In this document: in pieces, positions 1 through 6,599 of the stretch | How positions within the stretch are numbered: the stretch's first letter is position 1 | Layout: every line of letters begins with the position of its first letter | DNA from: Chloroflexota bacterium | Lineage (GTDB): Bacteria; Chloroflexota; Dehalococcoidia; Lucifugimonadales; UBA3495 | Length of the DNA stretch: 21,107 nt | Assembly: GCA_022562335.1 (NCBI GenBank) | Contig: JADFPM010000013.1 | Location: 1 to 21,107, forward strand | Direction: 5' to 3' | The notes under the pieces: model-generated | Told to the model about the DNA's origin: nothing | Databases searched by the model: none | Seen by the model: only the letters and a program-made list of their open reading frames with translations | Program-made: the position numbers and the translations under genes

Positions 1-242
1 GTGGGTTCTGAACGGCTATCTTGCGGGGAAGCAGTTGTTGGCGGTTCTGTCTCGGACCGAGCTTGAGGACTCCGAGTGCGTTCGGCGGCGGCGAGGTAGG
101 TGACGGCGTCGGCGTTCCCTGGATCAAGGGCCAGGACTTTCGCGGCCAGGTCTCCCGCCACCGCCCAGTCGCCTTGGGTTACAGCCTCTTCCGCCTCATC
201 GAGAAATCGGTCGATTTGCCGCTGGATGCGATCGCTGACCAT
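1..242 (-). CDS. N-terminal part of a multidomain protein (partial, cut by window edge)
   Basis: The frame reads from an ATG at 242 down through position 1 with no stop, giving 80 residues. It begins MVSDRIQRQIDRFLDEAEEA and continues with a helix-turn-helix repeat-like stretch (QGDWAVAGDLAAKVLALDPGN, then DAVTYLAAAER), followed by a Ser/Pro/Thr-rich linker. An in-frame TAA 12 bases upstream of the ATG fixes this as the first possible ATG. The two amphipathic helices resemble a single TPR-type unit. From memory, very similar N-termini precede the kinase or nucleotidyl-cyclase plus ATPase modules of large Chloroflexota signalling proteins; that assignment is recollection, since no catalytic domain lies in the window. 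No good Shine-Dalgarno is visible. A possible promoter lies at 252-281. Confidence 0.65.
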   Translation of the reverse strand, partial: MVSDRIQRQIDRFLDEAEEAVTQGDWAVAGDLAAKVLALDPGNADAVTYLAAAERTRSPQARSETEPPTTASPQDSRSEP

Positions 243-251
243 GATGGGGGA

Positions 252-281
252 ATATTACGTCGGATACGAGGGATTTGTCCA
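252..281 (-). promoter_or_regulatory. Possible sigma70-type promoter for the edge-truncated gene
   Basis: On the minus strand TGGACA (276-281) and TAATAT (252-257) are separated by 18 bases. The -35 matches the consensus in five of six positions and the -10 in four. The predicted start would give a very short leader before the ATG at 242. It is position-appropriate but only moderately consensus-like. Confidence 0.35.
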
Positions 282-340
282 CGGATGAGAACGTGATCCA
301 CATAGGCATTGCGCCGGGATGAGGCGGCCGTGGCCCCGGG

Positions 341-1387
341 CTACCTGACGTTGGGCAATACCTCTTGGGTTATCAGCGTCAACGAGTTGATCTGGCGTTC
401 GTATGGTATTAGATTGCCGTAGTTGACCTCATACATGATCTGGTCCAAGCCCAGATCTTCTTTCAAGGCATTGATCTTGTCCACGGCGGCGTCGGGGGTG
501 CCAAAAACCACCTTGTCCTTGACCCAGTCGTCGTATCCCATCTCCAGGATGCGCTCCCCTTCGGCGCCCCAGTCTCCCGTGGTCCCCCGAAGGTCGGCGT
601 AGCCGGCGACCCGCTCTCCCAACCGGCGCATGGAATTCAAAGTGCTTTCCCTGGGTTCCGAGTGGGCCTTTTCGGCCGTCTCGGCCACGTAAAAAGGCAC
701 TCGCAGGCCGACCTTGGATTGCCCCTTGTGCCCGGCTTCCTTCCAGGCGTCGCGGTATTCCTGGATGGCGGGTTTTAACTCGGCCAAGGTGAATACCCGT
801 GACGGATTGATCAGGATGGGGTAACCCATGCGGCCGGAAATGGCGAAGCTCTCCACCGAGGTGATGCCCATGGTGATGGGCGGGTAGGGGTCTTGGTAAG
901 GATGGGGCGCGATGCCCACGTCGTTGCAGGAGTAATGCTCGCCGGAGAAGGAGAAGCGTTCCTGGGTCCAGGCGCTGATGATGATCTCCAAGAACTCGTC
1001 GAACCGGCCGCGGCTTTCGTGGAAGGGCACGTTATAGCCCTCGTGGACGTTGGGGAAAGTGCCGCGTCCGATGCCGAATTCGACCCGGCCGTGGCTGATG
1101 TGGTCCAGGGTGGCCACTTCTTCCGCGATGCGGATGGGGTTGCCCAGGGGCAGGATATGCACCGCCAGGCCGATGCGCATCCTCTCGGTGCGGGCGGCGA
1201 TGGCGCTGGCCACGGTGATGGGAGCGGAAAGGACCGACCGGTCGATGTTGAAATGGTATTCCGCCAGCCACACGGAATCGACGCCCAATTCCTCGGCCTT
1301 GTCCACCAGGTTGAACGACTCCTCGAAGGCGTCCCGCTGGGTCATTTCACCCCGGCGGGAAAACTCTAAAAACAGCGGAAAGTCCAT
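341..1387 (-). CDS. LLM-class flavin-dependent oxidoreductase (luciferase-like monooxygenase)
   Basis: The protein has 348 residues, a normal length for the bacterial luciferase-like TIM-barrel family. These enzymes use reduced FMN or F420 to oxidise or reduce small organic substrates in the cytoplasm. The N-terminus MDFPLFLEFSRRG, the VDSVWLAEYHF strand-helix at about residues 36-46, the AIAARTERMRIGLAV segment (about 63-78) and GRVEFGIGRGT (about 99-109) are typical of the family. The ATG at 1387 follows CTGGAGG with a 5-base gap on the minus strand, which supports this start. The gene faces away from the MFS transporter gene and has its own good promoter (1451-1478). The substrate and the choice of FMN or F420 cannot be told from sequence. 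The neighbouring catabolic-type genes suggest a role in degrading organic compounds, which is inference. Confidence 0.9.
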   Translation of the reverse strand: MDFPLFLEFSRRGEMTQRDAFEESFNLVDKAEELGVDSVWLAEYHFNIDRSVLSAPITVASAIAARTERMRIGLAVHILPLGNPIRIAEEVATLDHISHGRVEFGIGRGTFPNVHEGYNVPFHESRGRFDEFLEIIISAWTQERFSFSGEHYSCNDVGIAPHPYQDPYPPITMGITSVESFAISGRMGYPILINPSRVFTLAELKPAIQEYRDAWKEAGHKGQSKVGLRVPFYVAETAEKAHSEPRESTLNSMRRLGERVAGYADLRGTTGDWGAEGERILEMGYDDWVKDKVVFGTPDAAVDKINALKEDLGLDQIMYEVNYGNLIPYERQINSLTLITQEVLPNVR

Positions 1388-1450
1388 ATGGCCTCCAGGC
1401 TCTGTTGCATCGCGTGGCGGGCGCCCGTGGATGCGCCGGCTGGACCTATG

Positions 1451-1478
1451 ATAGTACGAAGATGGGCCGGTGAGTCAA
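1451..1478 (-). promoter_or_regulatory. Sigma70-type promoter of the LLM oxidoreductase gene
   Basis: Minus-strand TTGACT (1473-1478) and TACTAT (1451-1456) are separated by 16 bases, upstream of the ATG at 1387. It overlaps the GTG at 1470 that would give the longest frame of the divergent MFS gene, which argues that the MFS start lies further downstream. Confidence 0.55.
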
Positions 1479-1515
1479 GCTCGCCCCGTCGAATCCCCGC
1501 CCTCGGGAAGACGGC

Positions 1516-1544
1516 TTGCTAGCGGGGTCAGCCGTGGGTATCAT
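1516..1544 (+). promoter_or_regulatory. Probable promoter of the MFS/SMP-30/CMD cluster
   Basis: TTGCTA (1516-1521) and TATCAT (1539-1544) are separated by 17 bases. Transcription would begin near 1551, at the foot of the small palindrome at 1551-1566, giving a leader of about 55 nt to the TTG start at 1605. Confidence 0.45.
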
Positions 1545-1550
1545 GCCTTT

Positions 1551-1566
1551 GGCCTCTTAGGAGGCC
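1551..1566 (+). repeat. Short hairpin in the MFS gene leader
   Basis: GGCCTC and GAGGCC flank the loop TTAG, a perfect 6-bp inverted repeat just after the predicted transcription start. It could stabilise the 5' end of the mRNA or be an operator half-site pair. Nothing further identifies it. Confidence 0.35.
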
Positions 1567-1604
1567 GAGATCGCACCGGCATAGTCGAAGACCAGGAGGG
1601 ATTG

Positions 1605-2885
1605 TTGGAACAGGTTTCTTCATTATCACAACCAGCAAAGGGACCGGCAAAGGGTGGACTGAGAAGGAACCGGGGATTCATTCTGGGAAGCCTGTCCATC
1701 GGCCACGGGATCTCTCATCTTTACGATATGGGCTTCCAGGTCTTCATGCCGGCCATAACGGCCAGCATGGGCTTGAGCTACTTTCAGGTGGCCACCATCG
1801 CAGGTATCCGGCAGGGCGGTTTCGGCGTGGTCAACCTGGGCGGTGGCGTGTTGGTGGACCGGCTCAAGCGGCAGTGGGGGTACATTCTGACCGGCTGTAT
1901 GGTCTGGTCCGCGCTGGCTTTTCTGGTGATCGCCCTGTCTCGCAGTTTCCCGGTGCTGGTCATCGGCATCGTTCTACTGTCCCTCCCCGGGGCGCTCTGG
2001 CATCTGCCGGCGACGGCAGCCATCTCCCAACGTTTTCCCGACCGCCGTGGTTTCGCCGTTTCCATCCACGGTTTCGGCTCCAATATCGGAAACGTCCTGG
2101 GACCGTTGGTGGCAGGGCTTTTGCTGACGACCCTTTTATGGAACACGGTCCTGCTGATCTACGTGATCCCCGCCTTGTTTTTGGCCGTGTTCGTTTGGTG
2201 GTCGGTCAGGGATTTGGGCAAGGATGACGGGCCGGTTGCCGCTCCAGCCGGTCCAAACAACCCGAGCATAGGACTGGGGGCCCAATTCCGGGAAGGTATC
2301 CTGCTGCTGAAAAACCCCATCGTCCTGGGCCTGGTGATTGCCTCCACCCTGCGGGGGATAGGCCTGAATGCCACATTCCAGTGGGCGCCTTTTTACCTGG
2401 AAAACCAATTGGGCATGGGCCATTTCCCGGCGGGGGTGCACTATGCTTTGCTGACCGGGATGGGTATCGTTTCGGCGCCGGTCTTGGGCATACTTTCTGA
2501 CAGGTTCGGGCGCAAGATGGTCCTGGTCCCAGGCATGGCCCTGGCCAGCGGGTTCTCCTTCCTGGTGGTCGGCGCCGGAGACGGCATCTACCTGGCCCTG
2601 GTCCTGGCAGGACTGGGCTTGTTCAGTTTCGCCCTGCACCAGATCATGCAGGCGGCCATGTTGGACGTGGTGGAGAGGGGGACCGAAGCCACGGCCATAG
2701 GACTGATCTTCGGGATAAACGGCGTCATCGGGGGCGCTTCTCCCTTCCTGGCCACGTTGATCATTGATCACCTGGGAGGATTCGGCTCCATCTTCTACTA
2801 CAGCGGAATCCTCACCGCGTTGTCAGCGGTGACGATAATATTCATCCCCCTGCGCCGCAGGGGGATCGCGGGGAGTTCGGGATGA
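1605..2885 (+). CDS. MFS transporter
   Basis: This is a 426-residue major facilitator of the inner membrane with about 12 hydrophobic segments. The loop 2-3 signature GGGVLVDRLKRQWG (about residues 79-92) and its second-half copy LGILSDRFGRKMVL are both present. I chose the TTG at 1605 because AGGAGGG ends 4 bases before it and the hydrophobic core begins about 25 residues later. The frame stays open back to a GTG at 1470, but that extra stretch is Arg/Gly/Ser-rich, unlike a transporter N-terminus, and overlaps the promoter of the divergent gene. The SMP-30 gene follows after 49 bases, so the two probably share an mRNA. The substrate is unknown; the context suggests an organic acid or lactone. 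A perfect inverted repeat sits in the last codons (2844-2866). Confidence 0.85.
   Translation: MEQVSSLSQPAKGPAKGGLRRNRGFILGSLSIGHGISHLYDMGFQVFMPAITASMGLSYFQVATIAGIRQGGFGVVNLGGGVLVDRLKRQWGYILTGCMVWSALAFLVIALSRSFPVLVIGIVLLSLPGALWHLPATAAISQRFPDRRGFAVSIHGFGSNIGNVLGPLVAGLLLTTLLWNTVLLIYVIPALFLAVFVWWSVRDLGKDDGPVAAPAGPNNPSIGLGAQFREGILLLKNPIVLGLVIASTLRGIGLNATFQWAPFYLENQLGMGHFPAGVHYALLTGMGIVSAPVLGILSDRFGRKMVLVPGMALASGFSFLVVGAGDGIYLALVLAGLGLFSFALHQIMQAAMLDVVERGTEATAIGLIFGINGVIGGASPFLATLIIDHLGGFGSIFYYSGILTALSAVTIIFIPLRRRGIAGSSG
2844..2866 (+). repeat. Perfect inverted repeat inside the 3' end of the MFS gene
   Basis: ATCCCCCTGCG and its exact reverse complement flank a single C: 11-bp arms that fold as a 9-bp stem with a short loop. 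It encodes the PLRRRG segment close to the stop codon. No T-run follows, so it is not a standard intrinsic terminator. It may stabilise the upstream mRNA segment or slow ribosomes before the intergenic gap. Confidence 0.5.
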
Positions 2886-2934
2886 TCCCAGGGGCCCCAT
2901 CATGCATCAGCCCATCACGTAATAGGAGGAGACC

Positions 2935-3840
2935 ATGCCCATAAACAAGAAGCAACCCCAGCTTGACCGGATCGTGGCACAAGACCGGGTCATCGAAGAA
3001 CTGGGCAACGGGTTCGGCGGTGACAGCGGCCCTGCCGAGGGGCCGTTATGGTGGAAAGAGGGCGGGTATTTGCTGTTCAGCGACATCCATAACAACCGGC
3101 GGATGAAGTGGGCGGAAGGAAGCGGGGTGACCACCTTTTTGGAGCCCACCAACCAGGCCAACGGGCTGACCCGTGACCTGGCGGGCAGGCTGCTGGCTTG
3201 CGAGCACGCTTCCCGCCGGGTGACCCGTACCGAGCCCGACGGGAGCATCACCGTGGTGGCCAATAGCTACCAGGGCCGCCAATTGAACCGGCCAAATGAC
3301 GTGGTGGTCAAATCCGACGGGTGCATTTACTTCACCGATCCCTGGACCAGTCCGTTGCCCCAGCAGCAATGGGACTTGAGCTTTTCCGGTGTTTACCGGC
3401 TCACCCCGGACCTGGGTACGCTGACCCTTTTGGTGGATGATTTCCTGGTGCCCAATGGGCTGGCATTCTCTCCCGACGAGAGCATACTTTACATAAACGA
3501 CTCGCGGCGCGGACACATCCGGGCCTTCGATATGCAGCCCAACGGCACCCTGGCCAGGGCCAGCGACCGGGTATTTTGCGACCTCAAGGGCGGCCAACCG
3601 GGTGTGCCCGACGGGATGAAGGTGGATGTGGAAGGAAACGTTTACTGCGGAGGCTCCGGCGGCATCTGGATCATCGATCCGGCGGGTGTGCACCTGGGGA
3701 CCATAGAACACGGCCAGACCGCCACCACCAACGTGGCCTGGGGAGGTGATGACTGGAAGACGTTGTTCTTCACCAGCCGGAATACCCTGGGAAGGGTGCA
3801 AATGAATATCGCCGGGTTGCCGGTGCCGGCGGCGGTTTGA
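2935..3840 (+). CDS. SMP-30/gluconolactonase/LRE family protein
   Basis: The protein has 301 residues and should fold as a six-bladed beta-propeller lactonase, a cytoplasmic metal-dependent enzyme that hydrolyses sugar or other lactones. The expected metal ligands are visible: Glu35 in AEGPLWW, Asn174 in VPNGLAF and Asp226 in PDGMKVD. The RPNDVVV motif (Asn121) and FTDPW also match the family. The ATG at 2935 follows AGGAGGAG with good spacing. There is no signal peptide. It lies between an MFS transporter and a carboxymuconolactone decarboxylase-like gene, fitting uptake and breakdown of a lactone-forming substrate. The specific substrate is not predictable. Confidence 0.9.
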   Translation: MPINKKQPQLDRIVAQDRVIEELGNGFGGDSGPAEGPLWWKEGGYLLFSDIHNNRRMKWAEGSGVTTFLEPTNQANGLTRDLAGRLLACEHASRRVTRTEPDGSITVVANSYQGRQLNRPNDVVVKSDGCIYFTDPWTSPLPQQQWDLSFSGVYRLTPDLGTLTLLVDDFLVPNGLAFSPDESILYINDSRRGHIRAFDMQPNGTLARASDRVFCDLKGGQPGVPDGMKVDVEGNVYCGGSGGIWIIDPAGVHLGTIEHGQTATTNVAWGGDDWKTLFFTSRNTLGRVQMNIAGLPVPAAV

Positions 3841-3915
3841 CCGCTTTTGGCGGACTTGGTTCACTCCAGTGAGAAGTGGAGAAAATATCTAGGGAGACGG
3901 AAAGGAGGCTACTCA

Positions 3916-4464
3916 ATGGCAAGACTAGACAACGTGACCAGGGACCAACTCAAACCGGAAGACCAGCAATTCTTTGACGAGATCAGCGGCAGCCGGGGGA
4001 GCGTGCGGGGACCCTACGGGGTTTTGCTGCACAGCCCCAAGCTGGCCGCCCGGGTGGCCCACACGGGCACCCACGTGCGTTTCGATTTTGACTGGCCGGA
4101 ATCTCTGAAGGAAACCGTCATTCTGGCCACCGCCAGGGAGATCAGATCCCAATACGAATTCACCGCCCACGCCCGGTTGGCTCGCCTGGCCGGCGCTTCG
4201 GAATCGACCATCAAAGCCCTGGCCGACGGCACCGCTCCGGAGGGTCTTTCCGGCGACGAAGAATTGGTCGTCCGCTACACCCAACAACTGTTGCGGGACC
4301 ACAAGATCACCGACGCAACCTACCAAGCCGTGGTCGACCGGTTTGGCGTTGAAGACACCGTGAATCTCACCGGTCTCATTGGACACTATCTTTTGGTGGG
4401 CCAGATATTGGCGGCGTTCGAGGTGGAACTGGCCCCGGACATGACCCCGGAGCTGGTGCTTTAG
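3916..4464 (+). CDS. Carboxymuconolactone decarboxylase family protein
   Basis: The protein has 182 residues. Members of this AhpD/CMD fold are small all-helical oligomers. This one has the EFTAHARLARLAGAS segment (residues 81-95, Glu81 and His85) seen in the non-AhpD branch and lacks the CxxC pair of the peroxidase branch, so a peroxidase role is unlikely. The ATG at 3916 follows AAAGGAGG by 8 bases. The frame is open upstream to a TTG at 3847, but the ribosome site clearly favours 3916. It sits 75 bases after the SMP-30 gene on the same strand and probably ends that transcription unit. The true reaction is unknown; a ring-cleavage-related lactone decarboxylation or a double-bond isomerisation is possible. 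Confidence 0.85.
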   Translation: MARLDNVTRDQLKPEDQQFFDEISGSRGSVRGPYGVLLHSPKLAARVAHTGTHVRFDFDWPESLKETVILATAREIRSQYEFTAHARLARLAGASESTIKALADGTAPEGLSGDEELVVRYTQQLLRDHKITDATYQAVVDRFGVEDTVNLTGLIGHYLLVGQILAAFEVELAPDMTPELVL

Positions 4465-4491
4465 ACCCAAGGGTAAACCATCAGATATGCG

Positions 4492-4520
4492 TTGACGGTA
4501 GATTGGATGAAGAGTAGACT
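4492..4520 (+). promoter_or_regulatory. Promoter of the selenoprotein gene
   Basis: TTGACG (4492-4497) and TAGACT (4515-4520) are separated by 17 bases, about 100 bases before the ATG at 4622. This suggests the deiodinase-like gene is transcribed separately from the upstream cluster. Confidence 0.5.
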
Positions 4521-4621
4521 TGGCCAATCCTAGACTTGAGATTTTGTCTCAATCGGCATGATGTAAGTCGAAGGCTGGTCAAACGGGTCGGCAAGAACGT
4601 TGGCCACCCAGGGAGGGGATA

Positions 4622-5359
4622 ATGGAAAAGGCGGAACGAGACCGCATATTGAGCAGCATGAGCCAGGAGGAGTCGGACGCGTACCGTAAGATCCTCCAGG
4701 AAATCCGCGCCGAAGCCAAGGCTTTGCCCGGAGAGCAGATCGCCCGCAGGAAGCAGGCGCTGGCCCCGCGGCTCGCTGGTTTGCAGGGCAATGTCCGGCT
4801 GGCCCTGACGGCCACCACTGCGCGTGACGAGACTGGCCCAAAGGAAGGGGACATACCCCCAGATTTCAATCTCAAGCGCATGGGGTCGGAAGAAAAGGTT
4901 AGGCTATCCAGCTTCAAGGGCAAGCGCCCGGTGGCACTGATCTTTGGCAGCTATACTTGACCCCCCTTCCGCGTTCAGGTTGATCGCATAAACGAGCTTT
5001 ACCGGCGGTTCAAAGACCAGGTGGAATTCTTCGTGGTCTACGTTCAGGAAGCCCATCCCACCGACGGACGGCAGACCGACAGCAACGTAGAACTGGGGAT
5101 CTTGTTCCGGCAGCATCAGAGTTTCGAAGAAAGGGATGAAGTTGCCGCCACCTGCACGCTGGACCTTCACATCGAGGTCCCGGTGCTGGTGGAAGAGATG
5201 GACAACAACGTAGACGAAGCCTATGGCGCCGCTCCGGAGCGCTTGTATCTCATCGACGCCGACGGCAAGGTGGCCTATCACGGAGGAGCCGGGCCCCACT
5301 TCTTCGACCTGGATGAGTGGGAAGAAGCGCTCCAGGCCTGCGTCGGAGTAACCGCCTAA
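4622..5359 (+). CDS. Deiodinase-like selenoprotein (in-frame TGA = selenocysteine 113)
   Basis: The frame runs 246 codons with one internal TGA at 4958-4960. The residues around it read FGSYT-(TGA)-PPFR, matching the catalytic FGSxT-U-PxF of iodothyronine deiodinases and their bacterial Sec or Cys relatives. Homology continues on both sides: before it GDIPPDFNL and RPVALIFGSYT, after it VVYVQEAHPTDG (about residues 137-149), FRQHQSFEER (about 162-171), PVLVEEMDN and RLYLIDADGKVAYHGG. The thioredoxin-like fold with Sec113 should act as a cytoplasmic redox or reductive dehalogenase-like enzyme; the substrate is unknown. Residues 1-75 form a charged helical extension. Cys178 is a candidate resolving thiol. 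The ATG at 4622 follows GGAGGGG. A hairpin with a GGU loop lies 17 nt after the TGA (4971-4987). A nonsense mutation is less likely because the stop replaces exactly the Sec residue. Sec insertion needs selA, selB, selC and selD elsewhere in the genome. Confidence 0.85.
4971..4987 (+). promoter_or_regulatory. Candidate bacterial SECIS element
   Basis: Directly after the in-frame TGA, GCG-T-TCA / TGA-T-CGC pairs around the triloop GGT (4978-4980): 3 bp, a T-T mismatch, 3 bp. The loop begins 17 nt after the TGA, which falls in the short-distance range known for bacterial SECIS hairpins, and the G at the loop start is the feature SelB recognises in known cases. The stem is short, so covariation in homologues would be needed to be certain. 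Confidence 0.55.
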
Positions 5360-5382
5360 ACAGTCTTTAGGGCCGGCCTGGG

Positions 5383-5411
5383 TTGAATCCGTTACCCGGC
5401 CCGTTTACAAT
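5383..5411 (+). promoter_or_regulatory. Promoter upstream of the terminator/leader and peptidase-pan operon
   Basis: TTGAAT (5383-5388) and TACAAT (5406-5411) are separated by exactly 17 bases. A transcript would start near 5418 and run about 150 nt to the terminator at 5532-5567. The region 5360-5597 has no convincing ORF. Confidence 0.5.
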
Positions 5412-5417
5412 ATAGAT

Positions 5418-5567
5418 GCCGCCTACCCGCAAAGGGAGGCGAGCCGGATAAGTTAAAATCTCTCCTCATTCGGAATGGCCGCTGGGATCCATGTTGACCG
5501 AGACGGCCCCAAAACCAAATGGTTTTCACGTTAAAGCCCCACCGGGACGGTGGGGCTTTACTTTTTT
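5418..5567 (+). ncRNA. Possible attenuator leader or small RNA before the peptidase-pan operon
   Basis: This roughly 150-nt interval lies between a good promoter and a strong terminator and is not coding. It can form GGCCG/CGGCC pairing (about 5477-5508) and a small hairpin AAAACC-AAAT-GGTTTT (5511-5526) just before the terminator. No known riboswitch core was recognised. It may be a regulatory leader for the operon starting at 5598, a free small RNA, or simply the 3' untranslated region of the selenoprotein mRNA. Confidence 0.3.
5532..5567 (+). terminator. Strong intrinsic terminator
   Basis: TAAAGCCCCACC (5532-5543) pairs perfectly with GGTGGGGCTTTA (5549-5560) around the loop GGGAC, followed by CTTTTTT (5561-5567). 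It ends transcription from the selenoprotein gene and from the promoter at 5383-5411. It lies only 31 bases before the TTG start of the peptidase gene, leaving no room for a promoter between them, so expression of that operon must pass through it. Confidence 0.9.
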
Positions 5568-5597
5568 CAGGTTGCCGGACCGGCGCCGGGGGAACTC

Positions 5598-6599
5598 TTG
5601 AATCCCACCATTACCGCCGTGGCAGGATTGGAGGCCGGGCACTACACCGACCTCCAAAACGCCACGGGCTGCACAGTCATCCTCTGCCGGCAGGGGGCGG
5701 TGGGCGGCGTGGATGTACGGGGCGGCTCCCCCGGCACGAGAGAAACTGATCTGCTCAGGCCGGTTCACCGGGTGGACCGCGTCCATGCGATCCTTCTGGG
5801 CGGGGGCAGCGCCTTCGGCCTGGATGCCGCCGGTGGCGTGGTCCGCTATCTGGAGGAGAACGGGATCGGGATCGAAGCCGGTCCCGCGTTGGTCCCCATA
5901 GTGTCCGGCGCGATCTTGTTTGACCTGGGCTTGATCAACCACAGGGTCAGACCCGGTCCCGAAGAGGGATATAAGGCCTGCCTGGCCGCGGTCTCAGACG
6001 CCATGGCGGAAGGTTGCGTGGGCGCAGGGACCGGCGCCACCGTTGCGAAAGGCGGCGGACGGCAGCGGTCGATAAAATCGGGCATCGGTTCGGCAAGCCT
6101 GAAACTGCCCAATGGCCCTACGGTGTCGGCCGTGGTGGCGGTCAATGCCTACGGCGGCATCGTCGATTACCGGACCGGCCGGCTGGTGGCCGGGCCAAGG
6201 CGGGATGATGGACAGGGCTTTGAAGACCCGGTGGGGCTGCTGCTGAATCAAGGCCCCGGCGAAGATGGCCAAGAATTGGCCAATACCACCATCGGAGTGG
6301 TGGCCACCGACGCCAATTTGACCAGGGAAGAAGCCAATTACCTGGCCCGGATCAGTCATGACGGTTTGGCCCTGACCATCCGGCCCTGCCATACCATCAG
6401 GGACGGCGACACCATGTTCGCCCTGGCCACCGGACATATCGGTGATGCCGAGCATGCCAGGCAACCCGTGGACCTGACGGCGCTGGGCGCCGCCGGAGTG
6501 GAGGTGACTGCGCTGGCGGTGTTGAGGGCTGTCGAAACGGCCACCGGTCTGGGCGGCCTGCCCTCGATTGGAGAATTAGGTGGAGCCCTTTCTTCGTGA
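5598..6599 (+). CDS. P1 family peptidase (DmpA/NylC-type N-terminal nucleophile hydrolase)
   Basis: From a TTG at 5598 the protein has 333 residues. It belongs to the S58/P1 family of self-processing aminopeptidases and amidases. It begins NPTITAVAGLEAGHYTD, with the LLGGGSAFGLDAAGGV and GTGATVAKGGG motifs (about residues 67-82 and 144-154). The likely autocleavage site is Asn229-Thr230 in ANTTIGVVATDA, the newly exposed Thr being the nucleophile, as in NylC-like members. The TTG is preceded by GGGGGAA about 4 bases upstream. An in-frame GTG at 5550 lies inside the terminator stem and is rejected. No signal peptide is seen, so it is probably cytoplasmic. Its stop overlaps the next start by 4 bases, implying translational coupling. 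The substrate is unknown. Confidence 0.85.
   Translation: MNPTITAVAGLEAGHYTDLQNATGCTVILCRQGAVGGVDVRGGSPGTRETDLLRPVHRVDRVHAILLGGGSAFGLDAAGGVVRYLEENGIGIEAGPALVPIVSGAILFDLGLINHRVRPGPEEGYKACLAAVSDAMAEGCVGAGTGATVAKGGGRQRSIKSGIGSASLKLPNGPTVSAVVAVNAYGGIVDYRTGRLVAGPRRDDGQGFEDPVGLLLNQGPGEDGQELANTTIGVVATDANLTREEANYLARISHDGLALTIRPCHTIRDGDTMFALATGHIGDAEHARQPVDLTALGAAGVEVTALAVLRAVETATGLGGLPSIGELGGALSS

Noticed and set aside
1470..1604. GTG 1470 as start of the MFS transporter
   Set aside because: The extra 45 residues are unlike a transporter N-terminus and the start overlaps the divergent promoter; TTG 1605 has AGGAGGG.
2136..2771. Minus-strand 211-residue ORF inside the MFS gene
   Set aside because: It is antisense to a recognised transporter with no motif of its own.
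3046..3864. Minus-strand 272-residue ORF inside the SMP-30 gene
   Set aside because: It is antisense to a gene with intact metal-binding residues; composition is shadow-like.
4958..4960. TGA as a nonsense mutation making a pseudogene or a short 112-residue protein
   Set aside because: The stop lies precisely at the Sec position of the deiodinase motif, homology continues in frame afterwards, and a SECIS-like hairpin follows; random nonsense would not be expected there.
5021..5359. Separate 112-residue ORF starting at ATG 5021
   Set aside because: It is the C-terminal half of the selenoprotein in the same frame and has no ribosome binding site.
5418..5567. selC tRNA-Sec near the selenoprotein
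   Set aside because: No TTCGA-type T-loop, acceptor stem or long variable arm can be drawn.
5550..5597. GTG 5550 as the peptidase start
   Set aside because: It lies inside the terminator stem without a ribosome site; TTG 5598 follows GGGGGAA and matches the family N-terminus.
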